The notes under the pieces were generated by a model. The model made no database searches. It was not told where the DNA came from and was given only the letters and a program-made list of their open reading frames with translations. From Oscheius onirici (taxonomy: Eukaryota; Nematoda; Chromadorea; Rhabditida; Rhabditidae): DNA of 64,000 nt. Where the stretch lies: contig OW051470.1 in assembly GCA_932521025.1 (NCBI GenBank), positions 4,760,501 to 4,824,500 on the forward strand, in the 5' to 3' direction. How positions within the stretch are numbered: the first letter of the stretch is position 1; each line of letters opens with the position of its first letter. This document shows, piece by piece, positions 1 through 13,162 of this stretch. The translations under genes and the position numbers were made by a program.

Positions 1-56
1 AAATTGTATTTGCGCGGCGTTCAGCAAATTTCAAAATTTTTCGTAGTTGTTTTCAT

Positions 57-793
57 TTGTCAACCTTTTTCAGTCGCAAAAACGGTTACTGTCAACTGAA
101 AACCTTTGTTTCTCAGAAGCTAAAATCGTCACTCGATATGAGCAAGAAGCATAATAAGTTCAGAGGTATCGAACAAACGGACCAAGAAGGTGGAACGTTT
201 GAGACGGATGGGATTTGTCGTCGATCTCAAACCCGATTTGAATCTAGCTCAGTGTGTGCCCAATGTGTTTTTGGGTGAGTAACGAATATCCAGCCCTCCA
301 TTTCAGTTCTAGGTAGTCAAGATGTTGCTGCCGACTATCACATTCTCAAAAACGGAAGTATTACTCACATCGTAAATGTAGCGACTGGAATTCCAAACTT
401 CTTTTCCAAACAGTTCCGTTATTTCACCTTGGAACTCTTGGATCTACCAACTACCGATCTGTACAGTCACTTCTTTTCAGTGACAGAGTGGATAAACGAG
501 GTGGTTACGGCTGGTGGAAAGGTAGGTTTCTCAGCTAGCCAAATGAGCGATTTGTTCAGGTTCTCGTTCACTGCAATGCCGGAATTTCGCGATCATCAAC
601 CTTTGTTCTCGCCTACATGATGAAATATCACAAAATGTCTCTAAATGAAGCCATTGCAAAAGTAAAAGAAGCAAGACCAGGTTTCTTTTGTAGCATCTAA
701 CAAAACAACTTCCTTTTAGTGATTAGACCAAACGATGGTTTTATGCATCAACTGCTCATCTTCGAAGAATCTCTCAAAGAACTCGGGTCATAA
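57..793 (+). CDS. DUSP19: DUSP19-like dual-specificity protein phosphatase
   Basis: Cytosolic phosphatase of the DUSP19/SKRP1 type, which acts on phosphotyrosine and phosphothreonine, classically in MAP-kinase pathways. The conserved reading runs from about 166: LDLP-type core, then an intron (gtgagt to ttctag, about 274-314) joining NVFL to GSQDVAADYHILKNG. A second intron at about 521-560 joins AGGK to the active-site loop VLVHCNAGISRSST, which has the catalytic Cys and Arg of HCxxGxSRS. A third intron at about 680-719 precedes VIRPNDGFMHQL, and the protein ends LKELGS. The catalytic domain has its normal length. The 5' end is unresolved: FSRKN upstream (about 72) resembles the family N-terminus but I could not join it in frame, so the start at 57 is nominal and the first exon may lie before the window. 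The gene is convergent with the SLC6 gene, stops 40 nt apart. Confidence 0.8.
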
Positions 794-832
794 TGAATAT
801 CTATATAATCTATCTAAAATCTGGATGGTGAT

Positions 833-3800
833 TTATTCGGAGCATTGATCGGCTGTGGTCTTTTCAATTGAGACATGGGTCTGGATTGGAGACGGGACTC
901 CTGGAATACGTTCACTTTGTTGAAGGACGAGACCTACCGATTGCGGATCGTATATGGCGAGAGAACTCATTGACCGTTGTCTATCGACATCAGTCATCCG
1001 ATCACAAGGAGTGATAGAAATCGACGTGTTCGACTGTGGACCAACAGAGTCGGTCGAATAGAATCGACGAATTACCGTAACCCGTTGAGATTTGATTCCT
1101 GAATGTTCCAATAATTTCTTTTCAACTGATCTTACCGTTTTCATCATCACTGTCACTGTCTCCTTGACTTCTGCTTCTAATAGAGCTGGACGGCCTGTCG
1201 GGCATTGCTCTTGGCGGTTCTGATTTAGCCGCTGGTGACGATCGTGGTGGTGGAGTGTTTGGAATTTGGGGAGGTTCGGAAATTGATGTGCTCTGTAATT
1301 TGTTGTCTGTTGTCGAAGAACCACTCGCTCTATTGGATGCATCCGGGGCCAGATGGACTGTTTTGGAAGTAGAATCTGTTGTGCTGAATGCCCTCTGTCG
1401 TCTGTTGGCTGCAGCTCGTTCTCTGATCGCTTCCGACATTATAAAAGCATTCGAGGCTGGAGGTGAACCGAAAAGAGTAATTTCTTTGGTGGTTCCTTGT
1501 GACGTGATAGAAGCTTCGAAAGAGTTTTGACTCTCCGACCGTCCCAGGTTTCGATCTTCTTGTAAATCCTTCAATCGCCCGACTCTCCAGCCATAATTGT
1601 CCTCGATCTGAATGGCTGTGACGGATCGTTCAGTGTTCCCACGAGACAATGGATCAATGTACTGGAAGTTTTTTCATCTCGATAGATAAATGTTGGTACC
1701 ATGTAAGTGTTTTCTCTCATAGCTGTCCTTTTCTTCTTCGAGGTGGTGGGTTCGTCGTCAGGTTCAGTATCACTTTCTAGCTGTGAAGCGTCCAATTGGG
1801 ACCATTTGGAGCCGTCCAAAATAGACTTAAAAGTCTGATAAAAATTCAGGATTTTGTTCATGGGAAAGTACCTTTCCCGTCTTCCAGGATTTGTGTAGCT
1901 CCAACCCGAACAGTATAGGAATTGCTAACAGTGGAGAAGTAACCAGTATCCATGCCAAGGCCTATGTCTGTCAATTACTATTTACAAAAAAAGTTTACTT
2001 CATATGGCCACGGGACTGGATTTACTCCCAACCTGACTCTTTTCCGGGTCGTCAAGAACAACAGCGTTCCTATCTGAATTAGCCCATTTTTCCCGTTGTA
2101 TTGGACAAACCATCAGAATGAAGGGAGTGACGACGCTCCAACAGTATTTAACAAGCAATCCACCTGAACCAAAGACGTACGAAACTCTTTGACCGGGAGT
2201 CAGAGTGGACCAACGATAGAGAAGAGGAACCCGGAGCATGCAAGTAATGTCGCGGAGAAAGTTGTTCACACCTGGATTATAGAGGAATGTCCAAAAAAAG
2301 AAAATAATACCGTAGACATGAGAGACGAGAAGAAGAAAGAGGAAAAGAGACAGAGTAACAGTCCATGTAGCAATGAGACTGTCAATCGAATGAAAGAGGA
2401 AGACACCTCCCTGAGAGAGTCAAGCAAAGAAAGAATGAACTGACTTTTGTACAGAGAGGAAGTCCAAGAACAAATCCGAAAACCGAGAATAAAAGAAAGA
2501 GACGAGTCTCGAACCGCTGGTTCTTCGAACCAAACTGAGCCAACAGCGAGGAGGTGATGAGTCGAACCCTGAAGATGAAAGTGTCTATGTTTTGTTTTAC
2601 ACTTACCAAGAGTACTGCGCAGCGATCACAGCTAAGGTTAGCGCTAAGACAAAAAGTCCGAACCACAGGTGACCGCCTTGTAATGTTTCTGTCATCGATG
2701 GAAGTATCACAAATGTGAAATATTTTGGTTCAACTGCTGTTTTTTGATTCATGAATGTTTGAAGAGACACTCACCCACAAGCCGAGTGAACTCAATTCCT
2801 GAAAGATGGACAAGGTTCCCGGCAAACGAAAAGACGATTATGACAGCTAGACAAGAACAGAGAATTGTGCTGGAAATATTGTTTGTCAAAATTATGAGAA
2901 TGCCCACCTTGAGACCAGAATTACCGAATCTCTATAAATGTTGTTTCTGAATCTGTTGAATGTAGCCAGTGGAATCAAAGGTCCACCACATAAGGCCAGT
3001 TCGAACAGTACTTGCTCTAGAGCACACAACCATAACTGAAACTTTTGTTATCTCAATCGACTGTGTCTGTTTACCTCGAAAGTGTACAGTTTTTTGAAAT
3101 TGAAGCTGAACAGATACGAGAGGCCGAGAGACGCTCCGGGAAGAGAAGAACCACAGAGACAGAGGAGAAGCAACTGACGAAAAAGAATTTCTGTTGATCG
3201 CTGATCTTACCGTGAAAATGGGCAAAGAGGCAGTGAATTGTGTGGTTGGAGTACATTTGAAGTAAATTAGAGATGTGAAAAGCCAAGCAGCGGCTAGACC
3301 AGCAACCAAAGAAGGCTGAAGAGTTCCAATGGGTCCATCGGAAAGATGAAAAATATGTGAGCTGAGAACTTTTTGGTATGTAGAAGAAAAATTCGTACAT
3401 ACTGTAAGAAGGATTCGGTCGAAAGTATTGTAAAGTTGGCTATCTGGCAAGAGTCGAGAGATTTGATGGAGCAGCATGAGCGAGTTGAGTTAAAGTCTAA
3501 ACTTCCAGTGACACACATTTCCAGTTCAAAGTTACTTTTTTCGCAACTCGCCCATGGAAGCGTCGAGGAAAAGACAATATCTGTGAGGTAGAAAAGAGAC
3601 CAAGCGGCGTAGATATTGAAGTAGAGACAGAAGGGAATCGCCATTAGAACTAGAGTCCAGCCGAGACCTGAGGACTGCTTTTTTTTCTAACCGGATTGTA
3701 CCTGAAGCAGCTGAAGCCATTCTGCCCATAGCCTTGACAGGCCCCATGGCAGAGAACTGGCCAATACAAAACAGCAAATACACCAAAGGAAATCCGACGA

Positions 3801-4234
3801 GCAAGTGTAGAAGCAAGTATGGGAACAGAACAACACCTTCAAAATTATAAGATATAAACCTATGAGAATGTGAATGCTACCACCGAACCGATAGACAAGA
3901 GCGGGGAACTTGATGACATTGCCGATTCCAACAACTAGAGTCATACTGTGGGATATAAAGTCATTCTGAACTCTTCCAAATAGTCTTCTGGTTAACTTGA
4001 ACCGACCTGAGATTTCCACAACTGTCTAACTTCATACTTTCTCTCTTCGTAATAAGTCTCTTTCCTGTGGATGTTCCACCATTTCCTGTGTGGAACAGCA
4101 TGAGACAGGGATTCTGGGGAGATCACCTCGACTGCTGACTGAATGGACAATGTTTGGGAAAAAGGCAAAATGTGATAGCCAATGCGAAGCCATGAACGGA
4201 TTTGCCGTTGACACGGTCGTAATATAGCTAGCAT
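833..4234 (-). CDS. SLC6 (sodium:neurotransmitter symporter) family transporter
   Basis: Multi-pass plasma-membrane transporter of the NSS/SLC6 family, named snf in worms. Supporting segments in order: TM1 GIGNVIKFPALVYRFGG (about 3945-3895), then after a 44 nt intron VVLFPYLLLHLLVGFPLVYLLFCIGQFSAMGP, matching the family GLP...LGQF(S) region. TM3 follows as GLGWTLVLMAIPFCLYFNIYAAWSLFYL, with LPWASC starting the large extracellular loop. QFTASLPIF (about 3210-3240) corresponds to the TM5 FTATFPY motif, RWSTLTPG to the loop before TM11, and KYCWSVVTPFILM (about 2120-2170) to TM11. A long Ser/Thr/Pro-rich cytoplasmic tail fills 833 to about 1850. TM1 is unusual: most members have NVWRFP, here it reads NVIKFP. 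The substrate cannot be told. Start chosen as the ATG in frame with the TM1 exon; exact exon chain of the middle part is uncertain. Confidence 0.78.
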
Positions 4235-4562
4235 CTTTAATTTTCCGGGGAGATCCTATGAAACAAGAACATTTGGATTCTTGCCATTAATCAGTCCCGG
4301 TGACAGGAGTCGTACCTTCGTCTCTTGCACGAGGGAGTGAGCGCTTTGGCACTGCGCCAAAGAGTGCAATTTGAAAGGTCTCGAGGAGGACTACCTCGTA
4401 GCAACGCTGTAAGTATTTTAGATATTTCTCTTTGTCGCACTGTTTCTTTTTCAGATTTGATAAAACGAGTGGTTTCAGCGGTAACGCGAGTTTCCTCTTC
4501 TTCCCGGCAAAAAAAGCGTTTACAATTTCCCTTGTTTGAATTAGCGCCGCCAAAAATATACT
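4235..4562. other. Gap between SLC6 gene and palindromic element
   Basis: Probable promoter side of the SLC6 gene. A donor/acceptor-like pair (gtaagt at about 4408, ttttcag at about 4455) is visible on the + strand, but the flanking reading frames stop immediately after joining, so I do not support a gene here. Confidence 0.4.
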
Positions 4563-4563
4563 A

Positions 4564-5672
4564 AGGCCTGTTAAAAAAAAAAAAGAGGGATGGATAGGGG
4601 GATACCGTAGTTTAAAGAATTCCCTTCCCCGCGGGACCCATTAGCCATGCCGCGCATTCAAACAGCATTTTTTCAATATTTTTCACGGCGTTTTACTCCC
4701 ATGCAAAACGCGTCCCAACTTTTTGTCGCGCCATTTTTGGACGTGCAAGGCGGGAATTCAAAATATAAATATTCTTTCGGCTGTTTTTCCACTAAATTTT
4801 TTTCATTTTTCAGCATTTTTCTTGGTGTTTTTCTCAAGAAACACGCTAAAAGTCCCCTCTGAGAGCTTAACTTCAAAAAAAGTGGAAATGTCCTTCATAA
4901 TCCTTCAAGGAACGAAATCTTTGCAAAACTCGAGTTTTCGCCTGTTTTCTATGAACTACAGAGTGTACTCCGTTTCCGTTGCTCTTAGGGCGTCTGTTCT
5001 GTTCGTCTGGACGTTTGGAATGAAAGTGATTCCTTCGCATGTCATTCTTCACGATTCTTCAGATGAATGCCTGATTTTTCACTAAAAAAAACTGCTTCAC
5101 GATGTTTATAGTAGTGAAAGGAACGAAAAATGATTAAAAAAAAGAGATTTTTTGCAGGGCTATATTGCAGAACCAGTCGTGATTTCTCGGAATAAACGCC
5201 GTTTGAACAACGCAACACGGTTACTGTAGGGGTACTGTAGGTATATTGTAATTAAAAAAAAGTTGGGACGGCCGTAAAACGCCGTGTTTTCGATCAAATA
5301 TTCTACCTCAAATATTCTACCACATTTTTTCTTGTTTTTGTGCATGTTTTTGTTGTCATTTTTTCTTTGGGCTCCTAAACAAAAGTCTGAAGGAAATATG
5401 GAGCCAAAAAATGTCCTCCTCGTGGTCGGATTACTAAATTACTGTAAGCCTGTTATTGATACTGTACATTCCAATATCCAAACATACTATGCAAAAAAAG
5501 ACAAAAGATACATCAAAACGATAAAAAATCGATGTAAAGGTAGAATGTTTGATGGAAAAATATTGAGAAAAAGGCTGTTTGAATGCGCGGTTTGGCCAAT
5601 GGGTCCCGCGGGGAAGGGAATTCTTAAACTACGGTATCCCTCTTTTTTTTTAACAGACCTTACAGGCTGCGC
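4564..5672. mobile_element. About 1.1 kb non-autonomous DNA element with long terminal inverted repeats
   Basis: The left end (about 4564-4686) is the imperfect reverse complement of the right end (about 5563-5672). Shared blocks include a poly-A/T run next to GGCCTGTTA, GGGATACCGTAGTTTAA, GGGAATTC, CCCGCGGG and CATTCAAACAGC. The interior is AT-rich with no convincing protein, so this looks like a MITE or deleted DNA transposon. No clear target-site duplication was identified. It sits between the SLC6 and MRPL45 genes. Confidence 0.8.
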
Positions 5673-6531
5673 TCTTTCTGCCAATCCGACGTTTTTCTTC
5701 TTCTTTTCCTGTTACCTGTGACTAAATCTTACCGAGCTGGCTATAGATCTAACGCTTGGTGCACCATCAGTTGTGTTGAAGGAGGAAATGTATCGTACTC
5801 GGGCACTCGGCTCTCCCCTTCTTCTTTTTTCCCTGGAAGAAGTTCTGTAATAATTTTTTCTTTTCTATAATTTGCTGTCAAACCTGTTCAATATTCTTTC
5901 CGTTTCATCTGCATGGCATACGCACTCGAGGTAAAATTGGGCTGCTTCATTCGCATTTGTTGAAAGTAATTCTCTCATTTTGATTATCTTCTGTTCCATT
6001 TCCTAAAAGTTACAATTGTTGCGACAGACACAATGATATGTGTTACTTTCGTCCTTTTTTGAACGGAATCACGTGTGCAGCGACGATGCAGATCATTCCT
6101 ACGAGCTAAAGCTTCTATTTGTAACCGTAAGGCCCCTTTCCATTCGTGTGTCATCTAAAAATGGGCTTTGTTGAAAAAGATAGCAAGAAGGTATAGATTC
6201 ATACATCTGAGAAGTGACCTAGGGTCTCAGAAACAGGTTTTTGGTGTCTGTCATTCACTTGGCGAATTGTGAGCTTGTCGAATAGTAATTTTTGCCAAAT
6301 GTTTACTTTTGTTGTCGGTGTTTTCTGACCAATATCAGTTCTTTGTCAAGTCTCTGTAACCCACATCTAACCCAAATTTGTTTTCTACACTTCTCTTCCT
6401 GGATTCATCGTATGAAGTAAATACGCCCCATCTTTTTTTTTCGTTTTCCCTCTATTCTCAAACGTGACAGACCTTTAAATCATCATTTTGCTTGCTTTTA
6501 AGGTTAATTTCAAATTATCAAAGTTTCAGGC
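5673..6531. other. Intergenic, T-rich
   Basis: No gene, repeat or RNA recognised. The region is T-rich and includes the likely MRPL45 promoter and trans-splice region; an acceptor-like tttcag lies just before the MRPL45 ATG. Confidence 0.4.
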
Positions 6532-7828
6532 ATGTTAGGACGTTTTTGTCCAACAACCTCGACAACTCGAACCTCAACCGCACTTCTTCAAGCTGTCTCA
6601 TCTCTACAAATTCGGACAGCCGATGTTCATCATCATTTGGAACGCCACGACTTGCAACGGTTGGTTTTGACTTTTTTGTGTGTAAGCAATGTTTCCAGGT
6701 TTTTGGGAATCAAGCGATCAAATAAGGCCAAGGCCAATCGAAACACCCATGTCAATGAAAAAATGTTTCGAAAAGTGTGTTTTATTTTATTCTGTAATAA
6801 TTAAATTCAGATGCGTGGCAGAAAAACTGTTCTGGTCGATCTCCCTGACGACGTCGAACAAAGACGATTAGAATCTCTCTCGCCGGCAGACATGCGAATA
6901 GAAATGTTGAAAAAGGGAATCAATCCGTACAAAGAGGTCAGCCCTCGTGTCTGGCAAGAGTCCCAGTACACCATGCAGTCTTTCTGTAGGCACTTTCTTA
7001 TTTATTTCAGTATTTACTCAAACAGATGCTGTTGTTGATCCGTACGTGAAGCCAGAACAGTTTTCTCTATCGGGAGATACCTTTGAAGACGTTAAAACAC
7101 GCGCACTGAGCAAATGGCATAACTGGAAGAATGGAGTCAGTCGGATTCGCAAAAAGGAAGGAATGCAGACGTTTGATCCAAAGAAGTTTGGTCCAACAGC
7201 AGAAATAATTTACGTTCAAGCACACCAAGCTCTTCAGGAGCGGAACAAACTTTCTTTGCACAAGTTAATTACTGAAAATGCTTATACCGTACGTTCATAA
7301 TCATTGGCACCTTTAGAAAACATTTCATCCGCAATTGAATCACTTTTCAGAAAATGTGGCCCGATGTGGAACAAGGATCTATAAAATGGGAGCTAGTTGA
7401 GTGGAAAGAACCTTCTCGCGTTGTGACGATTCGCTGTGCCGACAATCCTTACAATTCCGGAAATGATATCGCCCAGCTTACTGTCAGAATGCACTCCGTT
7501 CAGGTACTTTTTTGCATAATCTTTATTAGTCTGGGTTTAGAAACTAGCCGTCTACGACCGTTTCGGACATTTGATTCTTGGTTCCGAAGCAGAACCCAAA
7601 GAAGTACTGGAATACGTCGTATTCGAGAATCACGTAGCCGTAATTGATGGCGAGTGGCGCTTGCACGAGAAGGTCTATCCAAAATGGAGTCAGAAGAAAC
7701 AGGGAACTCTTTTGGATTACAAATTGGCGGACGAAAAGGAACCTCCTCCAAGCAGTCTAAAGAATCTTCCATTGCGAGCCGCTGATCTGCAGAAGGCACA
7801 GAAGAATATCAAGGAGGAGGAACATTAA
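6532..7828 (+). CDS. MRPL45: Mitochondrial ribosomal protein L45
   Basis: Structural protein of the mitochondrial large ribosomal subunit, of the TIM44-like fold family. The N-terminus (MLGRFCPTTSTTRTSTALLQ...) is Arg/Thr/Ser-rich with no acidic residues, as for a mitochondrial presequence. The body reads MRGRKTVLVDLPDDVEQRRL, then VDPYVKPEQFSLSGDTFEDVKTRALSKWHNWKNGVSRIRKK, QKMWPDVEQGSIKWELVEW and a C-terminal half with ILGSEAEPKEVLEYVVFENH. That order and the wording are characteristic of MRPL45. At least five exons separated by short introns (near 6660-6700, 6776-6811, 6987-7027, 7289-7350, 7504-7540). It ends NIKEEEH. dss-1 begins 173 nt downstream on the same strand, a spacing compatible with a worm operon. 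Confidence 0.88.
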
Positions 7829-8000
7829 CCATAGAAGTTATTTAGAAGTTAGGAGATCTATTGTTTTCAATTTGTTTCTTGTTGTTTTGCTTTCAAAATA
7901 ATTTTTGCTCATTGTCTCGATTTGCTGATTTTTCTACGGCTTTGACCGACAATTACCACTTGAATTTGCCTTTTTTCTTATTTTAAATACAAGCTCAGAA

Positions 8001-8280
8001 ATGTCGACTGTTGCTGCCAAGAAAGATGTCCCCAAGGAAAAAGCTCTGGAAAAGACGAAGAAGACTCTTGACGACGAGGAATTTGAAGAATTCCCAGTTC
8101 AGGTAAGCCACGTTTTAATGTTCGTAGTAATCGAATTTTTAGGAGTGGGCTGAAAAAACTGATGACGCAGACGATGACGATGTGAACGTCTGGGAGGACA
8201 ACTGGGACGATGAGACCAATGAGAGCGAGTTCTCGAAGCAGTTGAAGGAGGAATTGGCCAAGAAGGGACATAAGGTCTAA
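8001..8280 (+). CDS. dss-1: DSS1/SEM1 small acidic proteasome and BRCA2-associated protein
   Basis: Small, intrinsically disordered acidic protein: a lid subunit of the 26S proteasome that also stabilises BRCA2 and serves the TREX-2 complex. The N-terminal exon is Lys/Glu-rich and ends EEFEEFPVQ. After one 41 nt intron (about 8103-8143) the second exon reads EWAEKTDDADDDDVNVWEDNWDDETN. The two Trp/Asp-rich acidic patches are the family's binding motifs, and the helical end SKQLKEELAKKG is typical. About 80 residues, the normal family size. It follows MRPL45 on the same strand and is convergent with the RPP25 gene. An AATAAA lies near 8358. Confidence 0.93.
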
Positions 8281-8373
8281 CTCGTTCCTCGTCGCATCTA
8301 GGGCAATGTCCCACTTCAATCCTGTTACCAATCCACGGTTTTTATCTATTTATTCCCGAAATAAAAACAATTC

Positions 8374-9056
8374 TTAATCATCAGCCTTGATCTCTTCGAA
8401 AATATTTCGTCTTTCCTGAACAAGATGAGACATTTCGTTCTTTTCTGGTCGCTCCCATCGATTCTTTTTCGAGCCTCTTTGTCTTTTCTTGGCATTTTGC
8501 TTGTTCCTTTGTTCGGTCGGAATTGTCGATTGCATGCTGAAGCGAAACGGTCTTTGTAACAAGGGATAATTACCTCAAGCACTGGAACTCGACTGGGAAG
8601 GGATCTTTCGAGATGAGGATGTACATCACGGGCGTTTCGATGGTCACTTTTAGTCTAGAAAATGCTTCGTTTCTCCAAAGAAAAAGCCTACCTGTCCAAC
8701 TTTTCTGCGATAGGATCCCAGAAAACGTGTTTCTTAGCCGTTTGCAAGGAATTCCATTGGTAGAGTGGAATCTGAACAAGCAATTTGTCGCACAAAAATG
8801 GGTAAAAAGGTACTTGTGATCCTCGTTTGAAGACTTCGATGCAACTGATGCATTTGTCGGCCGCGTCTCCCACTCCTTCGAATATAACACATCTGCAGCC
8901 TTCGTCCTCCATCAATTTATTCACATGGTCCAAAATATGGGCAAATTTGGTGTTTTTCTTCACTTTCATCACAACAACACCTTCGGTAAATTGAGAAGGG
9001 AAACTGGGAATTGCTTCAATCTGCTCTTCTTGATCAGAAGGGACGTAGTTTTCCAT
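8374..9056 (-). CDS. RPP25: Alba-domain RNase P/MRP subunit (RPP25/POP6-like)
   Basis: Predicted protein subunit of nuclear RNase P and RNase MRP, which process pre-tRNA and pre-rRNA. The Alba fold shows as VVVMKVKKNTKFAHILDHV, then CRCVIFEGVGDAADKCISCIEVFKRG (the GxGxAxxKxxSxxEIxKR signature) and VTIETPVMYILISKDPFP, close to the human p25 ending YVLLSRDPLD. A final basic exon (RNKQNAKKRQRGSKKNRW) is reached through a 37 nt intron at about 8537-8573, phase 2. At about 190 residues it is in the family range. It begins 142 nt after the etf-1 stop on the same strand, so a two-gene operon with etf-1 upstream is plausible. Confidence 0.85.
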
Positions 9057-9197
9057 TCTGAGATCTTTTAGTGAATTTATCCAGGCTGCTATGTAGAGAA
9101 GTCGAAAAACAAATCTAATTTGAATGAGAATCCACTGAAAGTTTATTCATCACATAGAATATTTTAAGTGGAAATCACTGCCAGCCGCCGCGGGCAA

Positions 9198-10904
<1,707 letters not shown>

Positions 10905-13162
10905 CCTGAAAAAAGAAGATGATCTGCAAAATGTAAGAGATCAAACAGAGACTCGACTACAAATCCTAAAAATGCCGATTTGAATTTGGGCCCGGGCCGG
11001 CCCGGTTTTTGCGTAACGGTACCAACGCTACCGCGGAATTCAAATTTTGTTTTTCAATTTTTTGCTTGTTCTGTCCGGATTTCCGGTTTTTTTGCATCTT
11101 TTTCTTCCACTATAGTTAGATAGTAGCGAGGTGATCACATTGTTAATAAAAAATATCAAGGAAAATTCGCTTGGCGGCTGAAAACGTAGCAAGTCATTCC
11201 ATAGCACTAAAACGGCGACAAACGAATTTTTCATGATTTTTTTATTAACAAAGTGATCATCTCGCTACTATCTAACTATAATGAAAGAAAAATATGCAAA
11301 AAAACCGGAAATCCGGTCAGAACAAGCAAAAAATTGACAAACAAAATTTGAATTGAAAATTTTTGAAGTCAAAGCGTTGGTCCCACCACGAAAAATCGGG
11401 CCGGACCGGCCCGGGCCCAATTTCAAACGGGCCGGCCCGGCCGGGTTAGCCATCCCTGGAAATAAAAAAAAGCAATTCAAAACTCAACGCCCAGTTGGTC
11501 GACCAATTAAAGGACTGCCTCTAATTCTTGTTCGTAGCGGGACCCACTGCCTCTAGATTTTAGCAAAAATGAGTTTTTCCAAAGTCAAAAAGTGGCTTCA
11601 TTATTTTGTTTCAAGTTTTCAGTGTCAGTCACGACAGTACCAAATAGATAAACTACGCAAAGAGTATTTTCGGTTGCATCCTCAAAGAATTCATTTCTCC
11701 CTCTTTTTAGTTTGCTGGTTCTATAGTATACCGTAAGATTGCATTTATTCGAGTCTTTCGTCCACAAAACAGGATGGAATACGGTCTGAACCCTGGCTAT
11801 CCCCGACCGAAAGTTGAGAAAAGGTTGAGCCAAGAATACTGACGGGTTGTAGCTGCGGCTGGCTCATTTGGGAGAGATGAAAAGATCCTCTAGACTTTCT
11901 CTTAGCTATTCTGCAAGCTGCACCAGAGACATCTTATCTTTTGTCTATTTCTTGGAAAGCTTCAAGCCTATCCTTCGAAAACAATAGCCCGTTAACCAAT
12001 TGCTGAGCTGTCAATCTTTGGGGTTAGTTCCACTATCAGTCTTATCTAGACTGTCTGTTCATCAAAAAGCCATCTGTCGGTCTCACAGATCTTTTCATTC
12101 TTCCTTCGTTTTCAATGATATATTGATTTTTCGGGGTCGTCCAGTTTAACAGAACCTGCGTTCTCTGACCTCTCTGACTCTTATCTTAAACCGATCAATT
12201 ACTCTACCCTCTTACCCAAAACCTATGGGAATCCAGAGAACCACGTTTTGATCGCTTGTTTACACTTTAAGTCCGTCTGTCTCTCCTCGTTCTGTCTGTT
12301 AGAGTATGAGTCACGGGAGCGACGTGACCACAGGGAGAGATCAATTCTTCTTCTGACCATCGTGAAATACTTTTGGGTCTGAATCAGTGCTCTCTCATAA
12401 AGTTTCCCAATTTCAAAGTCTACTGTTGCTTTTTCATCCTCGTTTCCTTTTATTGAAGGTCGCGAAATCTGTTTAGTCCATTTTAATGCATCGACCAACT
12501 TTTGATCGTCTTTCTTTATCCTTTTTGATTCTAGGTCCAGGAAAGTCTTTCCGGAGAGGCCTTATTTCGCAATTAAATTTTCGCACCGTGGATCAAATGA
12601 ACTGTCGTAACAATTAAAAGCTCTCGTTACTCCTCCTTCTTATCTCCAAGTTTCTATTTCTGTCGCGCGGTTCAAATACCGAAACATTCCTCACTTTTCC
12701 AAAACGTCATTTCCTCTTGTGACCCTAATCTCTGCGCATTGTTTTGTCTGGCTGCCAAATTGAGCGGGAGCCAAGAAACATCACGTGGGTGGTCTTTTCC
12801 TAGCTAAGAGTTTAAAATGAACTCACTTTAATTCTCAGAATTGGTGCTGTAACATCTTCCAGTTGTTCTCATTCGATAAGGTAGCCAGTAGGCCAGGTGG
12901 GACAGGCTTGGATGCACAGTTTCGAGGCATTGTGAGCTATGTAAAGAGTTAGAAAATATAGTTTTAGAAAATGAAATGAAACAGTAAAGGCAAATGTCCC
13001 TTCTCCCTTCCTGCTGCTTATATAGCGTATTCCCTCTGCCATCTCTCTTGTGCAGATATTGCACCACATTGGGTGAAGATGAGGAAAGCGCCCTTGTATT
13101 CATTTCTTGTCAGAAAGATTTCAGACCAAATGAAGAGTTGAATCTCACACGATTATTGGAAC
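10905..13162. other. 2.2 kb divergent intergenic region between etf-1 and sbp-1
   Basis: Holds the palindromic GC-rich-ended element described separately at about 10980-11430. The rest (11.5-13.1 kb) shows no gene: the open frames are short and unsupported. It must contain the promoters of etf-1 and sbp-1. I could not identify specific regulatory motifs with confidence. Confidence 0.5.
10980..11430. mobile_element. Palindromic element with GC-rich (CCGGCCCGG) ends, copy 1
   Basis: Both ends carry a very GC-rich block (GGGCCCGGGCCGGCCCGG and its complement) next to AATTCAAATTTTG. Inside, a second inverted pair contains CTTGTTCTGTCCGGATTTCCGG and TGATCACNTTGTTAATAAA on the left and their complements on the right. 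The core GCGGCTGAAAACGTAGCAAG is found again at about 45032, showing this is an interspersed family. No protein is encoded, so it is MITE-like. Confidence 0.75.

Noticed and set aside
4287-4564. Possible snRNA or small gene (ATACTTAC on minus, spliced frame on +)
   Set aside because: Only the short ATACTTAC string resembles U1; the rest does not fit, and the protein frames stop at the junction.
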